A stretch of DNA of 54,772 bases from an uncultured Clostridia bacterium (GCA_944390495.1 CALXQE010000062.1:1-54772), one strand, 5' to 3'; shown: positions 26,119 through 35,496, counted from the first letter of the stretch. Program-made: numbers and translations. The notes: generated by a model not told the origin, from the letters alone.

Positions 26119-27486
26119 TCATATAAACTTACTTATAATTCCTTGAGAAATCAGAATTACTAATATAATCGGCAGTATATATTTAAAGTATGGTTTAATC
26201 CAGCGTGGAATTTTAGGCCCTTTACCTATATTAGCCTCTTCAATATATTTGTCAAAGCCCCAGCCGTACTTTGTTGTACAGAACAGGATATATAAAAGAG
26301 AACCTGTCGGGAGAATTATACTGCTTACAAGGAAGTCCTCAAGGTCAAGCACTGTTGAACCTTCGCCGAATGGCTGGAAATTTGAAAGAAGGTTAAACCC
26401 GAATACACATGGAAGTGACAAAACTGCCACAACGAGTATATTTATTATAACTGCTTTCTTTCTTGAAATATTGAATTTTTCCATTGAGCAGCTTAATATA
26501 TTTTCAAATACGGCAATAACCGTTGAAAGTGACGCAAAGGTCATAAACAGGAAGAACAATGTTCCCCAGAATCTGCCGCCTTTCATTTCGATAAAGATAT
26601 TAGGAAGAGTTTTAAAGACAAGACTCGGACCGCTGTCAGGCTCAACATTAAAGGCAAAACAGCAAGGGAATATGATAAGTCCCGCAACAACTGCCACAAA
26701 TGTATCAAGTAAAGAGATTGTAACAGATTCTTTAAGCAGAGTCTGAGATTTGTCAATGTAACTTCCGAATACCATCATTGAACCCATTCCGACGCTTAGT
26801 GTGAAGAATGACTGGTTCATTGCCGTTGTGACAAGATTAAAAAATCCTATATCCTGAATTTTGTTAATGTCAGGGAAAAGATAGAACTTAACGCCCTCAA
26901 TACCGCCGTTAAGACGTACTGCGTGTATGGCAAGGAGAACGATAAGTGCCAAAAGTGCAAGCATCATAACCTTTGTTATGTTCTCAACGCCCTTTTGAAG
27001 TCCCAAAGAACATATACCAAAACCAAGAACAACCGTTATAATCATCCATAAAGACATTGTTCCGGGGGAGGCAAGAAGTGTATCGAATACACCTTGTGCG
27101 GCAGTGGTGTCAAGAGCTGAAAATCCGCCCACTGCAAATTTATAAAAATAGTACATCATCCAGCCGCATACAGTTGTGTAGAAAAGCATTAAAAGATAGT
27201 TGCCGGCAATGGCAAAATTACTGTGCCAGTGCCATTTCGTGCCTTTAGGCTCAAGCTCCTGATAAGCTGTTGCCGTACTTTTTCTGCTGGCACGTCCTAT
27301 TGCAAATTCAATTGTAAGAACCGGGATACCCACAACAGCAAGAAAGAATAAGTAAAATAATACAAATATTCCTCCGCCGTAGTTTCCCACAACGTACGGA
27401 AATCTCCATACATTTCCTATACCTATTGCACATCCTGCCGACAGCAGAATGAATCCTAATCTTGATTTTAGACTTTCTCGTTCCAT
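26119..27486 (-). CDS. Sodium-dependent transporter of the neurotransmitter:sodium symporter (NSS) family
   Basis: This 455-residue protein has about eleven membrane segments, like the bacterial NSS amino acid transporters MhsT and Tyt1. The first segment has the unwound Na+ site motif GCAIGIGNVWRFPYVVG, and a later one FFTLSVGMGSMMVFGSY. It should import an amino acid with sodium; the substrate is not evident. It starts after GGAAGG. Only 27 bases separate its start from the terminator of the upstream tRNA-Glu, and no own promoter is obvious, so it may depend on readthrough. Confidence 0.9.
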   Translation of the reverse strand: MERESLKSRLGFILLSAGCAIGIGNVWRFPYVVGNYGGGIFVLFYLFFLAVVGIPVLTIEFAIGRASRKSTATAYQELEPKGTKWHWHSNFAIAGNYLLMLFYTTVCGWMMYYFYKFAVGGFSALDTTAAQGVFDTLLASPGTMSLWMIITVVLGFGICSLGLQKGVENITKVMMLALLALIVLLAIHAVRLNGGIEGVKFYLFPDINKIQDIGFFNLVTTAMNQSFFTLSVGMGSMMVFGSYIDKSQTLLKESVTISLLDTFVAVVAGLIIFPCCFAFNVEPDSGPSLVFKTLPNIFIEMKGGRFWGTLFFLFMTFASLSTVIAVFENILSCSMEKFNISRKKAVIINILVVAVLSLPCVFGFNLLSNFQPFGEGSTVLDLEDFLVSSIILPTGSLLYILFCTTKYGWGFDKYIEEANIGKGPKIPRWIKPYFKYILPIILVILISQGIISKFI

Positions 27487-27513
27487 AAATATTTCCTTCC
27501 GTATTGTGTATTA

Positions 27514-27553
27514 ATAAAAAATCCCATATAAATGCGTGGCATTTATATGGGGT
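27514..27553 (-). terminator. Terminator of tRNA-Glu
   Basis: A 13-bp perfect stem (27523-27535 with 27539-27551) with a 3-base loop, followed on the minus strand by seven T. It lies between tRNA-Glu and the NSS transporter gene. Confidence 0.88.
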
Positions 27554-27557
27554 TTAT

Positions 27558-27632
27558 TGGTGACTCGTGAGGGAATCGAACCCTCGTTGCCGGCGTGAGA
27601 GGCCGGAGTCTTGACCGCTTGACCAACGAGCC
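27558..27632 (-). tRNA. tRNA-Glu (anticodon CTC)
   Basis: A complete cloverleaf reads from GGCTCGT to ACGAGTC plus A and an encoded CCA. The anticodon arm is CCGGC-CTCTCAC-GCCGG, giving anticodon CTC (Glu, GAG codon). The T arm contains GGTTCGATTCC. A consensus promoter lies 14 bases upstream. Confidence 0.95.
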
Positions 27633-27645
27633 ATTAACAGATAGT

Positions 27646-27674
27646 ATTATACCACGATGATTTTTGTTTGTCAA
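27646..27674 (-). promoter_or_regulatory. Consensus promoter of tRNA-Glu
   Basis: On the minus strand TTGACA (27674-27669), a 17-base spacer and TATAAT (27651-27646): a perfect sigma-A consensus, as expected for a stable RNA gene. Confidence 0.88.
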
Positions 27675-27675
27675 G

Positions 27676-27712
27676 AGAAAAAAGCGGATTTTGAAAAAAT
27701 CAAAATCCGCAG
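27676..27712 (-). terminator. Terminator of glyA
   Basis: An 11-bp perfect stem GCGGATTTTGA/TCAAAATCCGC (27684-27694 with 27700-27710), followed on the minus strand by six T. Confidence 0.88.
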
Positions 27713-27721
27713 TATGTTTTA

Positions 27722-28963
27722 TTAGTTATATAGAGGATATTTGTCGCAAAGAGCTTTAACTCTTGTCTTGATTTCGTCCTTTTTATTATCAAAATCTTTG
27801 ATTGTAAGTGCGATAAGTTTACCGACTTCCACCATGTCCTCTTCTTTAAATCCTCTTGAAGTTGAAGCAGGAGTGCCTATTCTTATACCGCTTGTAACAA
27901 ACGGACTTCTTGTATCGAAAGGTATAGCGTTTTTGTTAACTGTAATACCCACTTCATCAAGCATTTTTTCAGCTTCTTTACCTGTAACACCTGTTTCTGT
28001 AAGGTCTACAAGCATAAGGTGGTTATCAGTACCGCCGCTGACAAGTTTAAAACCTTCAGCCATAAGAGTATCTGCAAGAACAGCTGCATTTTTAACAACC
28101 TGATTTGCATATTCTTTAAATGACGGGTCAAGTGCTTCCTTAAAGCAAACTGCTTTAGCAGCGATTGTGTGCATTAAAGGACCGCCCTGAATACCCGGGA
28201 ATATAGCTTTATTTACCTTTGTTGCAATTTCTTCGTTATTTGTAAGGATAAGACCGCCTCTCGGACCTCTCAGTGTCTTATGTGTAGTTGTTGTAACAAC
28301 GTCTGCATAAGGCATTGGAGATGGGTGAACACCTGCTGCAACAAGTCCTGCTATATGTGCCATATCTACCATGAAGTATGCACCGACTTCCTTGGCGATT
28401 TCTGCAAACTTTTCAAAGTCTATAACTCTTGGATATGCTGACGCACCTGCAAGGATTAGTTTTGGCTTACATTCAAGGGCAATTCTTCTTACTTCGCCGT
28501 AATCTATTGTATTTGTATCCTCTGTAACACCGTAAGGGACGATGTTAAAGTACTTACCTGACATATTTACAGGGCTTCCGTGACTTAGATGTCCGCCGTG
28601 TGCAAGACTCATTGATAAAACAGTATCGCCTGGTGTTAAAAGTGCGAAAAATACTGCCATATTAGCCTGTGCACCGGAGTGAGCCTGTACATTTGCAAAG
28701 CCGGCACCGAAAAGTTCTTTGGCTCTTTCAATCGCAAGTGTTTCAACTACGTCAACGTATTCACAGCCGCCGTAGTAACGCTTTCCCGGATAACCTTCCG
28801 CATACTTGTTTGTAAGTGGTGAACCGTTTGTTTCCATAATTCTTTCTGAAACAAAGTTTTCAGATGCGATAAGTTCAATTTTGTTTTGCTGACGATTTGT
28901 TTCGTCTTGGATTGCCTTATATACCTCAGGGTCAAAGGACTTCATCTTTTCATATCTTTCCAT
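27722..28963 (-). CDS. glyA: Serine hydroxymethyltransferase
   Basis: GlyA converts serine and tetrahydrofolate to glycine and methylene-tetrahydrofolate with PLP. Conserved segments are [52 protein letters not shown] and the PLP-lysine motif [15 protein letters not shown]. The length (413) is typical. It is monocistronic, with its own promoter (29002-29030) and terminator. No riboswitch fits in the short leader. Confidence 0.97.
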   Translation of the reverse strand: MERYEKMKSFDPEVYKAIQDETNRQQNKIELIASENFVSERIMETNGSPLTNKYAEGYPGKRYYGGCEYVDVVETLAIERAKELFGAGFANVQAHSGAQANMAVFFALLTPGDTVLSMSLAHGGHLSHGSPVNMSGKYFNIVPYGVTEDTNTIDYGEVRRIALECKPKLILAGASAYPRVIDFEKFAEIAKEVGAYFMVDMAHIAGLVAAGVHPSPMPYADVVTTTTHKTLRGPRGGLILTNNEEIATKVNKAIFPGIQGGPLMHTIAAKAVCFKEALDPSFKEYANQVVKNAAVLADTLMAEGFKLVSGGTDNHLMLVDLTETGVTGKEAEKMLDEVGITVNKNAIPFDTRSPFVTSGIRIGTPASTSRGFKEEDMVEVGKLIALTIKDFDNKKDEIKTRVKALCDKYPLYN

Positions 28964-29001
28964 TTTTCGGTATCCTTTCTCAAAAAATAATTCTGCCTTT
29001 T

Positions 29002-29030
29002 ATTATATCTTTTATTAAAAAAAATTTCAA
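29002..29030 (-). promoter_or_regulatory. Promoter of glyA
   Basis: On the minus strand TTGAAA (29030-29025), 17 bases, TATAAT (29007-29002), about 40 bases before the glyA start. Confidence 0.7.
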
Positions 29031-29038
29031 GTACTTTA

Positions 29039-29067
29039 TTGCAATTTTTAAGTGAAAATTGTATAAT
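29039..29067 (+). promoter_or_regulatory. Promoter of nth
   Basis: TTGCAA (29039-29044), 17 bases, TATAAT (29062-29067). It is nearly back-to-back with the divergent glyA promoter; the -35 elements are 8 bases apart. Confidence 0.7.
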
Positions 29068-29109
29068 AAACGGAGAATATTGAATTTTAAGTAAGAAGGT
29101 GATTGTAAA

Positions 29110-29748
29110 GTGACAAAAAAAGAAAGGGTACTTAAAATGCGTGAGCTTCTTGACGAGGCGTATCCTAACGTGGAATGTTCACTAAACTATTCAAATCCGC
29201 TTGAAATGCTTATTGCAACACAGCTTTCTGCACAGTGTACAGACGCAAGGGTAAATATAGTAACCGAAAGCTTGTTTAAAAAATACAGAAATGTTTATGA
29301 TTTTGCAAATGCCGATTATGAGGAACTTTGCGAAGATATAAAGTCAACGGGATTTTACAGAAACAAGGCTAAAAATATAATTTTGTGCTGTCAAAGACTG
29401 ATTGACGTTTACGGCGGTCAGGTGCCTGACACTATGGAGGATTTAACAAGCCTTGCGGGTACGGGAAGAAAAACAGCGAACCTTGTACTCGGCGATATAT
29501 TCGGAAAGAGTGCCGTTGTGGTAGATACACACTGCAAGCGTATTGCAAAGAGAATAGGTCTTACTGCAAATGACGACCCCACAAAAGTGGAAATGGATTT
29601 AAAGAAAATAGTACCGCCCGATTATCAGCTTAGAATGTGCCACCAGTTTGTAGCACACGGACGTGCGGTATGTACGGCAAGAAAACCAAAGTGTGAAATA
29701 TGTCCCGTAGCTGAAATATGTAAAAGCAAAGATAAAAAAATCCTGTGA
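29110..29748 (+). CDS. nth: Endonuclease III (DNA glycosylase/AP lyase)
   Basis: Nth removes oxidised pyrimidines from DNA and nicks the abasic site. The 212-residue protein has the helix-hairpin-helix SLAGTGRKTANLVLG with the catalytic Lys, the catalytic Asp in VVVDTHCKRIAKRIGL, and a C-terminal 4Fe-4S motif C-x6-C-x2-C-x5-C (CTARKPKCEICPVAEIC). The start is GTG 29110, seven bases after AGGTGA. The stop codon TGA is inside the left arm of the terminator hairpin, which shows that TGA is a normal stop in this organism. Confidence 0.96.
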   Translation: MTKKERVLKMRELLDEAYPNVECSLNYSNPLEMLIATQLSAQCTDARVNIVTESLFKKYRNVYDFANADYEELCEDIKSTGFYRNKAKNIILCCQRLIDVYGGQVPDTMEDLTSLAGTGRKTANLVLGDIFGKSAVVVDTHCKRIAKRIGLTANDDPTKVEMDLKKIVPPDYQLRMCHQFVAHGRAVCTARKPKCEICPVAEICKSKDKKIL

Positions 29749-29768
29749 AAAATCACAGGATTTTTATT
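29735..29768. terminator. Bidirectional terminator overlapping the nth stop codon
   Basis: A 9-bp perfect stem ATCCTGTGA/TCACAGGAT (29740-29748 with 29753-29761) with A and T runs on either side. It serves nth and the convergent mannosyltransferase-like gene. Confidence 0.88.
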
Positions 29769-31070
29769 TTACATTATTTGATGAAGTGTTATATAGCCTG
29801 TAAGGTATATACCGAAACCTATCGCCATAATTGCGGTAATAGGAAGTTCCGTTTCCTTGTATTTATCGGTAAATGTTGCAAGTACCCAAAATACAGGGAA
29901 CATACAGCTTAAATAACGTGATAAACTAAGGGGCCATGACGCAGCTGCATTAAATGCAAAGTAAATAAGCATAAACACAACATATATAGAGCGTGTACGG
30001 CGTATGCTGTAAAGTATTACAGCCGCAAAAACGGGAAGTGCCAAAAGTTCGGGCATAAACAAACAGGTAATAGATGACCATCTGTCGTTAAAGGACATGG
30101 TTCTTGACCAAAGCATATTAAGTGTTTTGCCGAAGAACTGTAATTTTTGATGCCAGTGGTCAATCTGATACTGTGAAAAGATAAATGGGTCACCCGTTAC
30201 GCTGTAATTTATATAAAAGTATATAATTATGCCGACAGGTATAATTAATATAGGAAGAACACCTAAAAAATCCTTACCGAGCTTTTTCCAGTTCTTTTCC
30301 CTAATAAGTCCTATCGGACATTCATGCTGTACCCACTCGACTGCGGCAGGTATAATCATTAATACACCGAATGAACGAGTAAGTGCCGTAAGTGCACCGA
30401 GTATTCCGACTACAAGCCAGTTATGTTTACGGATTGCAAGGAATGTTGCAATAGTCATCATAAAGAACGTACTTTCAGTCATTATTCCGCCGTAATAGAA
30501 CGCAAAGGGATATACAGATAAAAATACAACGCTTTTTTTAGCGATGGATTTGCTGTAATCCATTGTGACAAGCTTGTACATCAGCACACAGCCCACACTG
30601 TAACATATCGTTGACACAATCATACCTGAAAGTATGTAGTTTGGTATAAAAGCATGAAGTATTTTTACAAGCATAGGAAACAGCGGGAAAAATACAAGCA
30701 TAAGATACTGACCGTCTTCAATGTGGTTTGCGTATCCGTTTTCGGCGATTTCAAGATAATGGGGAGCGTCCCATATATTCCATCTGCTAAAAAATTCGGG
30801 TATGCTCTGTACATCTCCGTCGCTGAAGATACCGTATGCCATCCATGCAAGTAAAAAGACGGCTATTCTAAATCCTAAGGCTAACAGGAAAATTTTAAGA
30901 CATTCCATGCCCGTAGTTTTTTCGCCCAGTGGTTTGTATGTTTTATCCTCAAGAGCAAAGGAAAACAGTTTATTATTAGGAAGAGAAAAACCAGCCTCCT
31001 TTGCAAAACGTACAAGCCATAATAAAAGTGCGGCGAAAAATATGATACATACAATTACACTGTATATCAT
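29769..31070 (-). CDS. PIG-V/GT76-like membrane mannosyltransferase
   Basis: This 433-residue polytopic protein has about nine to eleven membrane segments and the PIG-V-like motifs FFSRWNIWDAPHYLEIAENGY and LVFFPLFPMLVK, plus SVYPFAFYYGGIMTES. PIG-V proteins move mannose from a dolichol-phosphate donor; bacterial relatives presumably use polyprenyl-phosphate sugars. It starts directly at the stop of the GT2 gene upstream, which would make such a donor, so the pair probably works together on an extracytoplasmic glycan. Sugar identity is inference. Confidence 0.8.
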   Translation of the reverse strand: MIYSVIVCIIFFAALLLWLVRFAKEAGFSLPNNKLFSFALEDKTYKPLGEKTTGMECLKIFLLALGFRIAVFLLAWMAYGIFSDGDVQSIPEFFSRWNIWDAPHYLEIAENGYANHIEDGQYLMLVFFPLFPMLVKILHAFIPNYILSGMIVSTICYSVGCVLMYKLVTMDYSKSIAKKSVVFLSVYPFAFYYGGIMTESTFFMMTIATFLAIRKHNWLVVGILGALTALTRSFGVLMIIPAAVEWVQHECPIGLIREKNWKKLGKDFLGVLPILIIPVGIIIYFYINYSVTGDPFIFSQYQIDHWHQKLQFFGKTLNMLWSRTMSFNDRWSSITCLFMPELLALPVFAAVILYSIRRTRSIYVVFMLIYFAFNAAASWPLSLSRYLSCMFPVFWVLATFTDKYKETELPITAIMAIGFGIYLTGYITLHQIM

Positions 31071-32024
31071 TTATTTATCTCCAATCGTATTAGTTTCTTT
31101 TATTATATATATAGGTCTGTGTTTTGTTTCCAGATATGTTTTTGACAGATACTGACCGAGTATACCGAAGCAAAAAAGCTGTATCCCCGAAAGAAAACAA
31201 ATTATACACACAAGGGAAGGATACCCTGCAACAGGGTCGCCGAACAGGAGCGTTTTAACTATTATTGTGATTATAAGCACAAAAGCTACAATACAAAGTA
31301 AAAATCCTATAACAGACGAAATCGCCAAAGGTACAGTGGAAAATGCGATTATACCGTCAAGGGAGTATAAAAACAGTTTCCAAAATGACCACTTTGTTTC
31401 GCCTGCTACGCGTTTGGTGTTTTCGTATTCAAGCCACTTTGTTTCAAAACCTACCCAGCCGAATATACCCTTTGAAAATCTGTTGTACTCGGTCATTTCA
31501 AGGATTGCACCTACCATTTGACGTGTCATAAGCCTAAAATCCCTTGCACCGTCTACTATGTTCGCCTTTGATATTTTGTTAATTAATTTATAAAAACAGC
31601 GTGCAAAGAAAGAACGTATATGAGGTTCACCCTTACGTGTGGTGCGTCTTGTGGCAACGCAGTCATAGTTTTCTTCAGTTATATATCGGTACATTTCCTC
31701 AAGCAAAGAGGGCGGGTCTTGAAGATCTGCGTCCATAATTGCGGTAAAGTCACCGCTTGCTGATTTCATTCCCGCATACATTGCCGCCTCTTTGCCGAAA
31801 TTCCTTGAAAACGATATATATTTAACACGTTCGTCCTTTTGGGAAAGTGATTTAATGATGTCAAGTGTATTATCCCTTGAGCCGTCGTTTACAAAAATAA
31901 ATTCAAAGTCAGTATCAAACTTATTTTTCATAAGCTCTGCCTGTTTTACTATTACATCATAAAACAGGGGGAGAGATTCTTCCTCATTATAACACGGAAC
32001 AATTATACTTATTAAATAGCTCAT
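31071..32024 (-). CDS. Polyprenyl-phosphate glycosyltransferase (GT2, DPM1/GtrB-like)
   Basis: An N-terminal GT-A domain has IIVPCYNEEESLP, FIFVNDGSRDNTL, YISFSRNFGKEAAMYAGM and the metal-binding MDADLQDPP. It is followed by two C-terminal membrane helices and ends GILGQYLSKTYLETKHRPIY, the GtrB/DPM1 layout (317 residues). It is expected to charge undecaprenyl phosphate with a sugar. The next gene on the transcript, a PIG-V-like transferase, is the likely user. ychF lies 12 bases upstream, so all three may share a transcript. Confidence 0.9.
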   Translation of the reverse strand: MSYLISIIVPCYNEEESLPLFYDVIVKQAELMKNKFDTDFEFIFVNDGSRDNTLDIIKSLSQKDERVKYISFSRNFGKEAAMYAGMKSASGDFTAIMDADLQDPPSLLEEMYRYITEENYDCVATRRTTRKGEPHIRSFFARCFYKLINKISKANIVDGARDFRLMTRQMVGAILEMTEYNRFSKGIFGWVGFETKWLEYENTKRVAGETKWSFWKLFLYSLDGIIAFSTVPLAISSVIGFLLCIVAFVLIITIIVKTLLFGDPVAGYPSLVCIICFLSGIQLFCFGILGQYLSKTYLETKHRPIYIIKETNTIGDK

Positions 32025-32036
32025 TTTAAAGCCTCA

Positions 32037-33131
32037 TCATACGTTAAATCTAAACAGAACAACATCTCCGTCCTGCATAACGTATTCCTTACCTTCACTT
32101 CTTACAAGTCCCTTTTCTTTAGCTGCCGTCATACTGCCGCATTCCATAAGGTCGTTATAGTGAACAACTTCCGCACGGATAAATCCACGTTCAAAGTCTG
32201 AGTGGATTTTACCTGCCGCCTGAGGTGCTTTTGTACCCTTTGTGATAGTCCATGCACGAACTTCAGGTTCACCTGCCGTAAGGTAGCTTATAAGACCTAA
32301 AAGTGTGTAGCTTGCTTTTATAAGTCTGTCAAGACCTGATTCACTCATATTAAGCTCCTCTAAAAACATTGCCTTTTCTTCGCCCTCAAGCTGTGCAATT
32401 TCTTCCTCTATCTTAGCACTTACAGGCATAACAAGAGAACCTTCCTTTGCGGCAAGTTCCTTTACTCTGTTTACAAATTCGTTGCTTTCAATACCCTTAG
32501 CAAAATCGTCCTCTGCAACATTTGCCGCATAAATTACGGGTTTCATTGAAATAAGGGCGATTTCCTTCATTATAGCAAGCTCGTCATCTGTGTAATCAAT
32601 ACTTCTTGCAGGAAGTCCCTCCTCAAGTGTAGCTTTTACCTTTTCTAATAGGTTAAGCTCTGACGCAAGTGACTTATCGCCCTTCATTGCCTTTTTAGTA
32701 CGGTCAATACGTCTTTCAATCATCTCAATATCAGAGAAAATAAGCTCAAGGCTGATGGTTTCAATATCACGGATAGGGTCTATCGAACCGTCAACGTGTG
32801 TTATGTTTGTATCTTCAAAACAACGTACAACGTGTACTATTGCGTCAACTTCACGAATATGTGAAAGGAACTTGTTACCAAGACCTTCTCCCTTTGAAGC
32901 ACCCTTTACAAGCCCTGCTATATCAACAAATTCTATATACGCATGTGTAACCTTTTTTGGATTGTATATTTCGGCAAGCTTGTCAAGACGTTCGTCTGGC
33001 ACATCTACTATACCGACGTTCGGTTCAATGGTACAGAACGGGTAGTTTGCCGACTCCGCACCTGCCTGTGTTATAGCGTTAAACAATGTTGATTTACCTA
33101 CGTTCGGTAAACCTACAATACCTAATTTCAT
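32037..33131 (-). CDS. ychF: Ribosome-binding ATPase YchF (OBG-type P-loop)
   Basis: YchF is a conserved ATP-hydrolysing relative of OBG GTPases that binds ribosomes. The 364-residue protein has GLPNVGKSTLFNAIT, the switch motif NYPFCTIEPNVGIVDVPD, the G3 region FVDIAGLVKGASKGEGLGN, an NxxE nucleotide motif in YAANVAEDD, a coiled-coil insert and the C-terminal TGS-like domain ending KEGLVRSEGKEYVMQDGDVVLFRFNV (quoted in part as DGDVVLFRF). It starts behind GAAAGGATG. It leads the ychF-GT2-PIG-V transcription unit. Confidence 0.97.
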   Translation of the reverse strand: MKLGIVGLPNVGKSTLFNAITQAGAESANYPFCTIEPNVGIVDVPDERLDKLAEIYNPKKVTHAYIEFVDIAGLVKGASKGEGLGNKFLSHIREVDAIVHVVRCFEDTNITHVDGSIDPIRDIETISLELIFSDIEMIERRIDRTKKAMKGDKSLASELNLLEKVKATLEEGLPARSIDYTDDELAIMKEIALISMKPVIYAANVAEDDFAKGIESNEFVNRVKELAAKEGSLVMPVSAKIEEEIAQLEGEEKAMFLEELNMSESGLDRLIKASYTLLGLISYLTAGEPEVRAWTITKGTKAPQAAGKIHSDFERGFIRAEVVHYNDLMECGSMTAAKEKGLVRSEGKEYVMQDGDVVLFRFNV

Positions 33132-33210
33132 TAAAATTCATCCTTTCGTTTTGCGGTTAATTAACTTAGTGTGAAGAAATTATTAACCAACTGTAAATTA
33201 TACTCAGTAT

Positions 33211-33239
33211 ATTATATAACAAGAAAAAGATTTTCGCAA
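33211..33239 (-). promoter_or_regulatory. Possible ychF promoter
   Basis: On the minus strand TTGCGA (33239-33234), 17 bases, TATAAT (33216-33211). A second TATAAT lies at 33202-33197 without a well-spaced -35. Confidence 0.5.
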
Positions 33240-33267
33240 TACTCTTTATTATTTTTTGGGAATGTGT

Positions 33268-33273
33268 TATAAT
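33268..33273 (+). promoter_or_regulatory. Possible -10 element for the two-component system
   Basis: TATAAT at 33268-33273, 47 bases before the regulator start. The matching -35 (TTTATT) is poor, so control by an activator, perhaps the regulator itself, is possible. Confidence 0.4.
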
Positions 33274-33319
33274 GAGTGTGGTTAAATCTTTCACGAAAAT
33301 GACAAGGAGGATATTAAAA

Positions 33320-34006
33320 ATGACAAATAACAAAGTGCTTATAGTTGATGACGATGAACACATTGCAGAGCTTATAAAAATTTACTTTGAAAAGGACGGA
33401 TTTACAACTGTTACGGCAAATAACGGTAAAAAAGCCGTTGAACTTTTTAAGTCTGAAGCACCTGCGATAGTAATACTTGATGTAATGATGCCTGAAATGG
33501 ACGGCTGGCAGGTATGCCGTGAAATACGCCGTGTAAGTAACATTCCGATTATTATGCTTACGGCAAAGGGTGAAACCTTTGACAAGGTGCTTGGACTTGA
33601 GCTTGGAGCAGACGACTACATGGTAAAGCCCTTTGAACCTAAAGAACTTATAGCAAGAGTAAAGGCAGTTTTAAGAAGAAGCGATATAAAGGAAACAAGT
33701 GCGGAAAAGGAAATAGTTTTCCCGAACCTTACAATAAACCTTACAAATTACGAGCTTAAAATAAACGGAAACATAGTTGAAGTACCGCCGAAAGAACTTG
33801 AACTTCTTTACTTCCTTGCGTCAAATCCGAACAGGGTATTTACCCGTGAACAGCTCCTTGAAGAAGTATGGGGATTTGACTATTTCGGAGATTCACGCAC
33901 AGTTGACGTCCATATAAAAAGACTTCGTGAAAAACTTGAGGGAGTCGAATCAAACTGGCAGCTAAAAACAGTTTGGGGCGTAGGATACAAGTTTGAGGTA
34001 AGATAA
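33320..34006 (+). CDS. OmpR/PhoB family response regulator
   Basis: The receiver domain shows the acidic pocket VDDDEH, phosphoryl-accepting D54 in VILDVMMPEMDGW, and the conserved Thr and Lys in LTAKG and DYMVKPF. The DNA-binding domain is a winged helix with PPKELELLYFLASNPNRVFT and SRTVDVHIKRLREKL. ATG 33320 follows AAGGAGG at 33304-33310; an in-frame ATG at 33272 would add 16 residues with no ribosome binding site. It overlaps the kinase gene as TAATG. The stimulus is unknown. Confidence 0.95.
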   Translation: MTNNKVLIVDDDEHIAELIKIYFEKDGFTTVTANNGKKAVELFKSEAPAIVILDVMMPEMDGWQVCREIRRVSNIPIIMLTAKGETFDKVLGLELGADDYMVKPFEPKELIARVKAVLRRSDIKETSAEKEIVFPNLTINLTNYELKINGNIVEVPPKELELLYFLASNPNRVFTREQLLEEVWGFDYFGDSRTVDVHIKRLREKLEGVESNWQLKTVWGVGYKFEVR

Positions 34007-35424
34007 TGTTTAAAAGTATATTCGGACGTCTTTTCTGGACTTATGCCGCTATACTTGCCCTTGTATTTACAACTGTTTCAATCTCGGTTGGATTATTTGT
34101 CAATCAGTTTGCTGTAAGCAAGCACATGGAAAATGTATTAAGTGTTGCCGATACTATTGAATACTGGACGGGTGCACTTCAGATTGAGTCAACCGATTAC
34201 CGTTCCCGTGCGGCATACAAACAAATGCTTGTATCATGGGCAAACTTTCTTAAATCCGATATGATTATTACAAATACCGACGGTGAAGTTATAGAAACAA
34301 CATGTAATGTAAATACTGCACCTGATAATTTGGTAAATACAGTTGTAAGCGGTAAGGTTATAAATAAATCAAGTACGTTTAACGGTGCTTATGACAAAAA
34401 GATGATGGTTATAGGTATACCGATTAAGTATCAGGGCGGAATCGTAGGTGCAATGTTTGTAAATACAGGTATGTTTGATATAAAAAGAACGGCGCTTGAA
34501 CTGTTTTATATATTTATTGCGTCCTCGGCGGTGTCGATACTTGCGGCATTTGCACTTGTTTATATGCAGTCTAAACGTATCTCGAAACCTATCGTAAAAA
34601 TTAATGAGGCGGCAAGAAATATTGCATCGGGTAAGTATGATAAGAGAGTGGCTGTTACAAGTAATGATGAAATAGGTCAGCTTGCGTCAAGTTTTAATTT
34701 TATGGCTGATTCCGTGGCTGAACTTGAAAACACGAGAAGTGAATTTATAAGTGACGTTGCCCATGAGCTTAGAACTCCTATGACGAGTATTTCGGGATTT
34801 ATTGAGGGAATAATGGACGGGACTATTCCGCCTGAAAAGGAAAAGGATTATCTTAAAATTGTACTTGATGAAACTAAACGTCTTACGAAAATGGTTAATG
34901 ATATGCTTGAAATGTCGAAGATGTCATCAAGTGAGTACAAGCTTGACATTACTAAATTTGACATAAATGAAATGACAAGAATTTGTATAATAGGACTTGG
35001 AAACAGAATTGACGAAAAAAATCTTGACCTAAATGTTGACTTTGAAAAGGATTCCCTTATGGTTTTGGCGGATAAAGACGCAATAAACAGAGTTATAATA
35101 AACCTTTTGGATAATGCGATAAAGTTTAGCTATCCAAATACAACCATCGGTATAAGAACATGGGTAGAGGGAGGACGTGCAAGATTTTGCGTAGGTAATT
35201 TCGGTGACGGAATAAGCGGAAGCGACCTAAGCAACATCTTTAACAGATTTTATAAAACAGACAAGTCACGTGCTAAGGAAAAAAGCGGTGCGGGACTGGG
35301 ACTGTCCTTTGTAAAAAATATAATAACTCTTCATAAGCAAAATGTATGGGTTGAAAGCGTTGATACAAAGGAAGGTTCGTCGGTTAAATATACAAAATTT
35401 ACCTTTACGCTGGAACTTGCCTGA
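34006..35424 (+). CDS. Sensor histidine kinase
   Basis: Membrane helix 1 is at about residues 10-33, an extracellular sensor region at 34-162, helix 2 at about 165-187 and a HAMP linker at 188-240. The phospho-accepting histidine is H253 in SDVAHELRTPMTSISGF, and the ATPase domain has NLLDNAIKFS and GAGLGLSFVKN. The extracellular part looks like a single PAS-like sensor domain. It is translationally coupled to the preceding regulator, its cognate partner. Adjacent genes give no clue to the signal; TGA is the stop codon. Confidence 0.94.
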   Translation: MFKSIFGRLFWTYAAILALVFTTVSISVGLFVNQFAVSKHMENVLSVADTIEYWTGALQIESTDYRSRAAYKQMLVSWANFLKSDMIITNTDGEVIETTCNVNTAPDNLVNTVVSGKVINKSSTFNGAYDKKMMVIGIPIKYQGGIVGAMFVNTGMFDIKRTALELFYIFIASSAVSILAAFALVYMQSKRISKPIVKINEAARNIASGKYDKRVAVTSNDEIGQLASSFNFMADSVAELENTRSEFISDVAHELRTPMTSISGFIEGIMDGTIPPEKEKDYLKIVLDETKRLTKMVNDMLEMSKMSSSEYKLDITKFDINEMTRICIIGLGNRIDEKNLDLNVDFEKDSLMVLADKDAINRVIINLLDNAIKFSYPNTTIGIRTWVEGGRARFCVGNFGDGISGSDLSNIFNRFYKTDKSRAKEKSGAGLGLSFVKNIITLHKQNVWVESVDTKEGSSVKYTKFTFTLELA

Positions 35425-35432
35425 TTTTTTTA

Positions 35433-35461
35433 TTGACTCAATGGATAAATAGGTGTAAAAT
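35433..35461 (+). promoter_or_regulatory. Promoter of galT
   Basis: TTGACT (35433-35438), 17 bases, TAAAAT (35456-35461), 35 bases before the galT start. Confidence 0.7.
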
Positions 35462-35496
35462 GGATATATACTTAAATATTAAGGAGGAATTAGCTA

